Below, piece after piece: positions 1 to 8,500 of a stretch of DNA of 64,000 nucleotides. The notes below the pieces were generated by a model, which was not told where the DNA came from, searched no databases, and saw only the letters and a list, made by a program, of their open reading frames with translations. Numbering within the stretch: position 1 is the stretch's first letter; the number at the start of each line of letters is the position of its first letter. Location of the stretch: assembly GCF_001625195.1 (NCBI RefSeq), contig NC_054389.1, forward strand, positions 992,001 through 1,056,000, given 5' to 3'. This stretch comes from Drechmeria coniospora. Taxonomy: Eukaryota; Ascomycota; Sordariomycetes; Hypocreales; Ophiocordycipitaceae. Both the position numbers and the translations under genes were made by a program.

Positions 1-1900
1 GTAATTAGGTGCAATTACTTACAGTGCATTAGGCTATGAATAAGTGCACTAGTTGTACTCCGTACTCCTTACTAACTTGTTACCCAGTACTGACTCAGTG
101 CACGTACAGTACACGTACTGTACAGTACCATTAGCTACTAGGTAGTACAGTATTACTTGTACGACCACAAGTAGCTGGAAACGGACATAATATCTTCATC
201 GCCGATCAAGTATCTTTCCCGCGTTAGCAATAGGGAGAGCGACTTCTGCAGGGATAAATGAATTTTCCCTCCCACTGTACCAAAGTACAGCATTCTATTA
301 GCCTGTAAATAGCGCCCCTCGCCCACTACGAAGCCCGAGATCGGTGATGGACGCTGTCGTATTTCCTACACTCTTTCTCTCTCTCTCTCTCTCTCCATGT
401 GAAGCTTCGTCGTCGACGACACCAACGTCGCTCCCTCCCAAAAAGTACGCATGGAGCCCGAATAACACTCGAGGGGATAATCAATCATTTGAAAGAACCC
501 ATTCGTCCAGGGGCTGGTGACATGAGTGCCTTGTCAATGACGTGAAAGGGCAAAGAGGAGCTCGACGAGTCGCACATTGGTACCGACGGCCTACGGTGGT
601 CGTTGAAGAATCTGCATCGATGGGATCATGCACGAAATCACTGAAGGCGACGACTAATGGCGTCTGCTAAAGGGAATATCCAGCCGGCGACGGTGATGGT
701 GATGTTGTCGATGTTCACGCTGAGCCGACGCCAAAGTCGGTTTCCATCATCGAACCACACGTTTGCCTCAGAAGTCGGCTCTCCCGAAGCGGTCCCGGAT
801 TCGCATCATGGATGGGAATCGATTCGATAAAGGGTCGGCTATACGATGAAAGAATAAAACACCTTCACCGTCAGCATCTATCGGCGATCCAGGCGCGACA
901 CCACGGGGGCCGCCGAAGACGGGGGAATGATGCCGGTAAATATGGAGAGCAAGGCAGCCAAGACGGCGACGCTGATGTGATTATGCCAGTGGACCATGCT
1001 GTCCGATAATGTCCTCGAAGCCCCATCTACAAAGGCTGATATTTCTTCTGTCGGCCGCACCCTTATGTCCGTTTCGATCATGCCTCGCTCGCTTAGGCCG
1101 CCAAGGAGAAGACGAAAGGCTCCAACGGCTGTCCACGATTCGTTGAGAAGCGAAATGAACCAGGGCCAGGCGATGAGGAATACTTACATGTGCGGAGTCC
1201 TTGCACGCGCATGTATACATGCACCTCCGCATCATCATCCTTCCCAGCGCCTATCAGGACTTATTCATCAGGGGCCGGCAACGGGCCAGCTCCCGTCCGC
1301 CTCGTCCTCGAGTCCAATTGATTGCTCGATCGTACTTTGGAAGGAATGCTGGCCAATCGGTTTAATAATTCCTGCACCGAACAGCAAGTTGTCACCTGTG
1401 TGTGTGTTGTTTGTTCCAGCATCCTAGGAACCCTCCAATGAATAATCATGTCAACCGAAGGATTTCATCGCTCCCGCTCTCATAGAACGCCATCCCCGAC
1501 ATGCAGCTGCACTTGCTTGTCTTCTTCCAACCAGAAGGACTGTCGGTGAGTGGCCCTCGGACGGTCAATCCCCGTCTTGGCTGCGGACGATGGATGACTC
1601 GACTTCAGCACGACGAGGCCACATCTCGGCTTCTGCGCGTCCCTCGCTTCTGCACATCTTCGCTTCTGCACATCTTCGCTTCTGCGCATCCTCGCTTCTG
1701 CACTGCACGCCATATTCAGCAGGCCTTTGAAAGCCAATTGCGTCCGGACTTATGCGAAATGAAAGTCAGTCGCTCCCGACTATGATGGCTCGGTACTGGG
1801 CTCTATGCCTATCTGCCGTTGCGAATGGCGCTCGAGGCTCGTCATGAGGTCCGCGAAGAGATGGATTTCCCTTCCTTCCCAGGACGCCCTCCCCCCCGTC
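1..1900. other. Intergenic stretch, no gene supported
   Basis: No open frame in this stretch looks like a conserved protein; the longest (143 aa) lacks any recognisable motif. The first 180 bases form a low-complexity island of GTAC, TACT and CCGTACT words like other islands in the window. A (CT)n run lies near 370-395. Short repeats of the type 'cttctgcacatcttcg' occur around 1635-1700. Confidence 0.6.
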
Positions 1901-1908
1901 TCGTCAAC

Positions 1909-1915
1909 TATAAAG
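1909..1915 (+). promoter_or_regulatory. TATA box of the gasdermin-like gene
   Basis: A perfect TATAAAG lies 92 bases upstream of the ATG at 2001, after a C/T-rich stretch. The spacing fits a fungal core promoter with a short 5' leader. Position and sequence are seen directly; function is inferred. Confidence 0.5.
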
Positions 1916-2000
1916 ACTCCTAGGTGGGACGATTCTTGGCCCTCTCGAGCAGCCAACTTTTATTTCTAGAGCCCAACAACATCGTCAGCTACCGAAAGCG

Positions 2001-2864
2001 ATGTCGCCAAATCGCAAGTGCCAGTACATCAAATACAACGGCAATCGCCGGCCGAGACTCGCTCTTGGTGACATTCTCTATGACTTAAATAAACCGGACG
2101 AACCGCTCTTCATGACGGGCGCACAGGAACGGGGTAGCTTCGATGCCCTGTGTGCGTACAGGCAGCCTTGCGACTATCCAGACATTGAGACGAGAACAGG
2201 CCCGGAGTACTTCAAGTCTCTTCCGGATCTCTCGAGCCCTTCCGAGTTCAAAAAGATGTGCCGTCAGCTCGACCTGACCAATATTCTCAGGAAGCAGCCA
2301 AATCCCGTGAGCGAGCCTGACGACGACAAGAAGAAAAGGTACTACATCTCCAACTACCGCGGCCAGCTGCGGAAGCACGTGGCGAGAAATGTGATGAAGA
2401 GGGAGGAGATCCAATCGTACCTTCAGGGTCACCCAAACCGCCATCCAACGATATACATCGTCACTGGCCTTGCCTTCCTCTTGAACCCAAATTCTAGCCT
2501 TCGACTCGCCGACTCCCGGGCACTCGATGTCGTTTCCGACGACGACGGAGTCATGCTCAATAGCCGCAAGGCTTATTCCGTCCTCTGGACAAACCACGAC
2601 TCCTTCAAAGTCGACGCCTACAAGGTTAGCGCCATTTACATCTCCAAACGCTCCTTAGGGCAGCCCCGGCAGGACTCCATATTCGCTCCCAACGCCTTTA
2701 TGAGTCTCGACAGGTCAGGATTGGAAGCCGATTCTTCCATCGACCTCCGGATCGAGGACATTGAAGTCGTAGAGACCCAAATTCAGCTCGCTGATGATGC
2801 GGAATGGGTGGAGACGGAACTCGACGATAGACGTGGCCGGATTGAGTTTGTCCATTTGCCTTGA
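2001..2864 (+). CDS. Gasdermin-like pore-forming cell-death protein (putative)
   Basis: Single-exon 287-aa protein without signal peptide or obvious membrane helix. An early segment GDILYDLNKPDEPLF (about residues 28-42) is followed by a charged middle, and near residue 150 a strand reads IYIVTGLAFLL, comparable to the Y-[IV]-V-T strand of gasdermin N-domains. The last ~55 residues are acidic. Length fits fungal gasdermins (about 250-300 aa). The strongest support is context: it converges, 69 bases apart, on a subtilisin-like protease gene, as in the described Podospora het-Q1/het-Q2 pair, where the protease removes a short C-terminal tail to release the pore-forming part (established). Identity here is inferred from motifs and neighbourhood, not from a search. 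A conserved fungal protein of unknown function is the alternative. The reading frame appears intact, with a TATA box 92 bases upstream of the ATG. Confidence 0.55.
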   Translation: MSPNRKCQYIKYNGNRRPRLALGDILYDLNKPDEPLFMTGAQERGSFDALCAYRQPCDYPDIETRTGPEYFKSLPDLSSPSEFKKMCRQLDLTNILRKQPNPVSEPDDDKKKRYYISNYRGQLRKHVARNVMKREEIQSYLQGHPNRHPTIYIVTGLAFLLNPNSSLRLADSRALDVVSDDDGVMLNSRKAYSVLWTNHDSFKVDAYKVSAIYISKRSLGQPRQDSIFAPNAFMSLDRSGLEADSSIDLRIEDIEVVETQIQLADDAEWVETELDDRRGRIEFVHLP

Positions 2865-2933
2865 AAACAAAGGCTGCTTCTTCTGTGCATAGATGGGCAA
2901 GTACATGTAGGTATCTAGAGTTCGGAATAACTA

Positions 2934-4065
2934 TCAGAAAGCCTCGAGCAAGGCAGACGACATGACGGCCAATCGTTGCTTGTCAGAAATACCCTTGAGC
3001 TTGCCGAGCGTGACGTACAGTTGATTCCTCTTTCCGTCCGCATGCACGAGGGAAAGCCGGCTGAACAGGGCCTCCATCCCTCGACGCCTGCGTAGTCCCC
3101 TGGCCACCTTTCCGTTCGTCCTGTCCGCGAAAGCGAGAAGCGAAGCGGCCATGCCGGAAGCGACGGCGGTGGCGACCGAGGACCCCGACTGGGCAACGTC
3201 ACGACGCTCGTGCGGCACAGCACAGAGGACCTCGGTGCCCAACGTTCCAAACACGTTGCTTCCCCCCCGACTCTGCGGAGGGTTGGTCGGCTGAAATTTT
3301 CCATGGGCGTCGGTCGAGTTGATGGAGATGACGGCATCGTGCCGGGCCGGAAACTGCATTGCGTGGTTGGCACCGTTATTGGAGGCGGCGGCAAAGAAGA
3401 GGATTTGATCGTCTCGCTCAACGACCGCCGCGGAGATGGCTTTTGAAATTGCAAGTCGCTCGTGAGCAAATCCAAAAGACATGGAGACGATGTCGGCATC
3501 GCATTGTCGGACCGCCCAGGTAATCGCCTGCAGCAAGCAAGTTGCTGATGCCTCAGCTTGGACTCCTCATGGACAACGCGTGGGACATGGACGTGTGAAT
3601 ATTACCTCAGCCACCCTGTCGGCGATCCTGTCGTCCCCCAGACTACCTCCTTTCGCATCGACGCAGGCGACGGAGATGTCTGCTTCGGGGGCGAGTCTTG
3701 CAATCACCGACGCCATCTGCGTGCCGTGTCCGTGCGAATCCTTCCACCGCAGAGTCTCTCTCAAAGTCCTTCCAATTCTTCAACTGAGCACGTCGGGACG
3801 GTGCCTTGAAGAAGGCGGACTCTGCATCGCACCCAGTGTCGAGGATGGCGATGCGCACTCGTCTCGGCCGGGCCATAAGCTGCGCGCTCAACCCGGCCGT
3901 CTCCTCCATCCATGCCTCTCCGCGCTGCTGCTCGCACGTAGGTTGCTGCGTCGTCTCCGACGATGCCGATGGTTGTTGTTCTCGGGAGAAGCGTGCTCCG
4001 CTCAGAGGCCGTCGAACCCTGCTCGCCAGCCCGGCCAGGAGGGATGACCTGGATCTCGAGCCCAT
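2934..4065 (-). CDS. Subtilisin-like serine protease (S8), apparent frameshift
   Basis: All three catalytic motifs of a subtilase are visible in order on the minus strand: Asp in AILDTG (~3850-3838), His in DSHGHGTQMA (~3740-3710) and Ser in SGSSVATAVASG (~3195-3160). The His part splices to the Ser part through a 78-base intron (3528-3605, GTAATA...CTGCAG), giving a last exon 2934-3527. The Asp and His motifs lie in different frames with no room for an intron, so a one-base frameshift lies within about 3740-3770; it could be a true mutation or a sequence error. There is no signal peptide at the ATG chosen (4065), which suggests a cytosolic protease, but the N-terminus is uncertain. Convergent neighbour of the gasdermin-like gene, so the likely role is to process that protein (inference from known fungal pairs). 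Confidence 0.7.
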
Positions 4066-4080
4066 TGATGAGGCCTACCC
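4003..4080 (-). repeat. Inverted duplicate of a ~78-base coding-like segment, copy 1
   Basis: Read on the minus strand this segment resembles the plus strand at 4698-4775 at roughly 80 percent by eye. Both translate to related peptides around a shared QVIP and GWAG/GRAG...QGS pattern. It lies at the 5' end of the protease reading frame, so it may be part of that gene's N-terminal coding sequence. Confidence 0.6.
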
Positions 4081-4697
4081 TTGACATCGCTTTGTTACCA
4101 AAACTTTAGGAAGAAAGGCGGTGCAGCGGCAGTGCCAAGATGGATCGATGCACTCACCCCATGTCCAAGTGGCACTGGCGAGCGAGCAGTAGCCGGAGCG
4201 GGCAAGAGAAGTTTCTTTGCAGCAGACGTGGCTTCAGAATCAGATTCCATGATTTGGCCGTGGAAGTGTCGTTGAAACCCCTCCGGCAGAGAATGTGCAG
4301 GCAGACGAGGCCCAGGGATGGCGCTCTGTCAGTATAAAACGAAATTATGCGCTCCCCGAGCAAGGCATCAGTCCCCCCATGGAAGGCATGGGCCATCGCT
4401 GACGATGCATGTCACCGCCCTTTGTCGCAGGAGGGTCCATCGGTCAAAGCTGTCCAGGGGCCCTGGGGATCAGGGCAGCAAACGAATGGATGGGCGAAAC
4501 GGACTCGTGCCACCCGTGGCCCTAGTCGATGAACGTCAGGATATGACCGACCGCAGTGGTTGCCCAAAAGCAATTTGGCAAGCCGCACGAACCATTCACA
4601 AGCAACCTTGTTCCCAGAACTCTTCTCGCACCTCGTCGGTGAGGCGATCGTGGCCGTCATTGGTTTGGAGGTCTGGGTCCGCCGTTGTTGTTTCAAG

Positions 4698-4775
4698 TGC
4701 AGGCCTTGTCAACGAGTCGGAGGTCCAGGTCATCCCTCTTGGCTGGGCTGGCAAACAGGGTTCGACGACCGGAGA
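4698..4775 (+). repeat. Inverted duplicate, copy 2 (gene fragment)
   Basis: Plus-strand counterpart of 4003-4080. No catalytic protease motif follows it, so it is best read as a detached fragment produced by an inverted duplication around the protease locus. Confidence 0.6.
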
Positions 4776-5770
4776 GAAGCAAAAGCTTGAACCAAAGGTG
4801 TCACAGAGGCAGCCTCTTTGGCTTCTGTTTACAAACGGGACAGTCGCAATCGCAGGTGAAGCGGTCAGCTGCTGTGGCCCCCACACGGCCATGACGGTGT
4901 AGCCTGCTGCTAAGGGAGTCGAGCGATGGATATCGATTTCTGCTTCGAAATTTGTTGAATCGCTTTCCACATCATACAGACAAAGAATTTTATGTGCGGC
5001 AAGTCCAAGTCCTGATGGCTTGTTGGTTGTTGGCGACCGATGCATGATACGGCATGACAGTTGAATGTTGAGGACAGTTTGGAGTCCGAGTTTGTACGTA
5101 CAGCACGCCCCGCAGGCATGACGAACACACTTGTATAGGGACGAGTGTTTGCATAGAAGTACAGTTCTTGCATCTAATAAGTGCCTTAGTACCTAGTCGG
5201 TAACATAGGTACGGAAGGGTTTGTAAGTATTTCTTAATATTCTGCGAGATGCTGTCCAAGCCGGAGACGAGTGCTAACCGACTTAATCAAGTGCTATTAC
5301 CAAATGAGACTTCCAGTTGTAGATTTGAAGACCGTTGCTTGGAGCAGCAGCTTGAATAGATACAATGGATATTTTATTTTATTTTATTGCATTGATCATA
5401 TCTTGTTTTATTGCTTTGAAGATAATACATTTTGTTGTTATAGGGGCCAGGAAGGGGGGAGGGGGGGCAGAAATATAGAAGTACCTACTCCGTACGGAGT
5501 ACGCCCAGGAGAGTTGACTGCTGGCAATGTGAGTTCTTGTACAAGGACGGAGCATACAGCATGTATGGAGTAATTTACTGTAATTTCCTGTAATTGCAAG
5601 TTCACCTAGACCGCACAAGGACACACCTAGGTACTACATGTAATTACTTGTACATGTACATTTATGGAGCGTCGCAGATGGAGGCCTTACAGTACACTCT
5701 GCTGACCGCTTGCTCGCAACGTGGTAAAATGACGCCAAAAGGCATCAATGGCCTCAAGATTCAAAAAAAG
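4776..5770. other. Intergenic stretch between protease locus and 5S cluster
   Basis: No gene supported. It contains AT-rich sequence with TTTTATTTTATT near 5370-5390, a G-run near 5455-5465 and a CTCCGTACGGAGTA palindrome near 5489-5503. A 149-aa minus-strand frame (4596-5045) reads moderately protein-like but has no recognisable motif. Confidence 0.5.
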
Positions 5771-5889
5771 ACATACAACAGCCGGTGTTCGCTGATCGTC
5801 ACCGACTCAACTACTAATCTGCCGGTCAGTGGTTTGACGTGCGGAGAGCAGACGGGATCCAGTATAGTCCACTGCCTATGGTCGTATGT
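5771..5889 (-). rRNA. 5S rRNA: 5S ribosomal RNA gene, copy 1
   Basis: The minus strand starts ACATACGACCATAGGC and ends GGCTGTTGTATGT, the hallmark ends of ascomycete 5S rRNA. It is 119 nt long and contains the internal promoter words TTAGTAGTTG and GGTGACGATCAGCGAA. A T-rich run just downstream (plus-strand 5763-5769, AAAAAAA) is the Pol III terminator. It is identical to copy 2. Confidence 0.93.
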
Positions 5890-5958
5890 GATTTGCAGGG
5901 CTCGTGTTCTGAGTTATATCCTTCTTCCTTTGAATTATCTAAAAAATTCCAAAAAAAA

Positions 5959-6077
5959 ACATACAACAGCCGGTGTTCGCTGATCGTCACCGACTCAACT
6001 ACTAATCTGCCGGTCAGTGGTTTGACGTGCGGAGAGCAGACGGGATCCAGTATAGTCCACTGCCTATGGTCGTATGT
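5959..6077 (-). rRNA. 5S rRNA: 5S ribosomal RNA gene, copy 2
   Basis: 119 nt, same termini and internal control region as copy 1 and identical to it. It is followed on the minus strand by a run of T (plus-strand A-run 5951-5959). The 69-base spacer to copy 1 carries the upstream element shared by the cluster. Confidence 0.93.
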
Positions 6078-6146
6078 GCTTGACAAGGCTCGTATTCTCA
6101 ATTATGTCGTTACTCTTCAATTCACAAAAGAAAAGGTCCAAAAAAA

Positions 6147-6265
6147 ACATACAACAGCCGGTGTTCGCTGATCGTCACCGACTCAACTACTAATCTGCCG
6201 GTCAGTGGCTTGACGTGTGGAGAGCAGACGGGATCCAGTATATTCCACTGCCTATGGTCGTATGT
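6147..6265 (-). rRNA. 5S rRNA: 5S ribosomal RNA gene, copy 3
   Basis: 119 nt with both canonical ends. It differs from copies 1 and 2 at three positions by eye (plus-strand ggCttgacgtgTgg and the tataTtcc stretch). T-run terminator present (A-run 6141-6147). The period to copy 2 is 188 bases. Confidence 0.93.
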
Positions 6266-6343
6266 GCTCTTCAAGTCACGTATTCTGAATTATATCGCTA
6301 CTCTTGTCCATTCTCTAAAGAATAGGTAAAAATCCACAAAGAA

Positions 6344-6431
6344 GCACACAACAGTCGGTGTTCGCTGATCATCTCCGCTCAACTACTTATTAATCTGCTG
6401 GTCAGTGGCTTGACGTGTGCAGAGCAGACGG
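6344..6431 (-). pseudogene. 5S rRNA: 5S rRNA gene fragment (3' part)
   Basis: Matches the 3' ~85 nt of the neighbouring 5S genes (RNA nt ~35-119), with several substitutions and a short insertion near 6387-6390. Similarity stops abruptly after 'agagcagacgg' at 6431. The 5' RNA part is missing here, and a matching 5' piece lies 5.67 kb away at 12106-12157. Its terminator A-run is degraded. Confidence 0.85.
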
Positions 6432-8500
6432 ACCAGATGAAACTCAACCGCTCTTTTGCCAAAGCCCCGCCTTTCCCGCCCCGTCATGGTGCCCCACATG
6501 ACTCCGTTCCGGCCGGCGCCTCCACAACCGGCCCTTTGCCAGCTCCTCCGTTTTCTCAAGCTCCGGTCCCGGTCTCCTCCAAGCGCCGGACATCGACCCC
6601 GGTCGCGCACACCCCTCGCCATCCCTTTCCTTCAGATGGGCCAGGTACCTTGAATAGAACCGGCAGTTTCGATGGCTAGTGCGCTGCCTACCGTGCCGTT
6701 TTTTTTGCTCCTGCATGTCCGTTCTCACTCACCTCGTCTAACTCTATCTGGGCAGCTCTCGTGCGAAGTGCAGACCACAATGTTTTGAAGGCAAAGCGAC
6801 TCGAAGATCGGGAAAAGGCCCAAAGCCAAGCACCATTCCCTTGTCACCCATGGCTGACCGATGGCGCCCTTCACCATACAGCTTACGCTTCAGCTTGACG
6901 GTAATTCTGCTTAAATTACTCTGCCTTGTCACCCTCTTCACCGCTAGGGCCATTGCTGATAATGCATTCTTGACCGAAGTCGATTCATGTGTTATGGTTC
7001 TGAATCCCGGGCCGATAGAGGACGGAGGATGTGACTTGGTGGAGCTGAAATGGAAAGAAACGATGATGGACGAGCACATCATTCCCATCGCGTTAGGAGC
7101 ATTAATGTGCCATAGATTGATTTTTTACAATAATAAAAACCCGATTGTTCCTAAAAGTCTATACAATTCCGTCAATGTGCAATTGTCCCGAGTTCGCCGC
7201 TGTTCAGTCTTCGTTTTTTTTGCGTATATCCCGGTTTAGGCCATCAAGGGCGTTCTGGTGGCCTTGGTCTTTGGTCAGTTCTCCGAAGGCCGTGAGGGGT
7301 ATTGCTAATGCTCTGCAAAATTTCCTTTGCGCCTCCAATTTTAATTTTGAATTGTGTTTCGAGAGAAGAGACTCTTGCAGGAATTGTCCGAGAAAATCGT
7401 TGCCTGCCATGGCAGCGTTCCATGACCTTGTCAGTGCAAAGAAGTTCGTGGCAAGGTTTAGTCTCACTTCATCGCCAAGATATGAGTGAGCTTTCTTGGT
7501 GAAGCTTGTTGAGAAGGTCCATGACCCCGCTGCCAGGCAATATTCGACACAATATCACCAGAGTGCATAAAAGGTGGGCAAGCTATCCAACTTGATGTAG
7601 AATAACAAGCCAATCATTCTGCTAGCAATACTGTCAAGAGGCTCGTTTGTGTATATGCCTCCAAAGTGATGCGCTACAATATCATGTTTCTCCAGACATG
7701 AATTGTAGATACATGTAGTCAGACTATGATCATGGTGAAAAGGGAGGCTCTTCCAGATTTTTTTTTTGCATCCGCAATGTTGGATATCTAAAGTCCGTTA
7801 ATATCCAAAAAGGATGATTCATTTTCTAAACCGCGTAACATTCGAAATATCCCAGGTAAGCGTTCGCTGACGATATAATGAGTCGAGAACTTGGTCCGGT
7901 GGAAAGACTGGTCGTTGTGAGAACAACAATCCCCGCGAGGAAATAGGGCAGGTACCACACATTTCCAACTCCGCCAAAGCCAGCAAGAATATAATGACCC
8001 AACACCTAATCAACGAAAACACGTCAAAGTAGATGCCGAAGGCTAACTGAGCTGTTGTCCGCGACGAGTTGATGAAGTGGTGTTCGTAATGGCAGGAGAC
8101 ACAAGGCAAGGAGCGTGCATCACGTGACTAGGCACGGGACTGGCTGAAGGAAGAGGGCTATGTACAGACTTAAGCTAGGAGAGCTCTCCAGATACAGGAA
8201 GAAGGAGTTCGATAGGGATCAATACACTCATAGCCTTCGTCCTCACAGCTAGGTGCCCGTGACCGGGCGATCTATCTACTTGACCTCGCCATTCTCTCTC
8301 TGGTGAACCCACTGCGTCTGACATCATATGAATATATTTCCAGACCCATATTTATATTATCAGGGTGGGTCACGTAAGCGCGCTGTTAGGTAAGCAGGGG
8401 TGAGCAATTGTCAGGTGAACTGCGTTCTCAATTATCGTCTTTTGTGCTCTTCAACCACAACGACAGCACCCACGAACAACCAATCTCGATCTCGCACAAA
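6432..8500. other. Left part of the segment splitting the 5S array; no firm gene
   Basis: Lies between the 5S fragment and the adenylosuccinate synthetase gene. A plus-strand frame 6841-7239 (132 aa) begins with a hydrophobic stretch resembling a signal peptide (SLTVILLKLLCLVTLF) but has no known domain. A minus-strand frame 7204-7467 reads amphipathic. Neither is supported by homology I can recognise. The region is AT-richer than the flanking core genes. Confidence 0.4.

Noticed and set aside
4755..4772. tRNA B-box-like GGGTTCGACGACC
   Set aside because: No matching A box or cloverleaf at the right distance, and the word belongs to the duplicated coding-like segment.
5771..6431. CRISPR-like or satellite appearance (119-nt repeats separated by ~70-nt spacers)
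   Set aside because: The repeat unit is a canonical 5S rRNA gene with Pol III terminators and the spacers are related to each other. The organism is eukaryotic.
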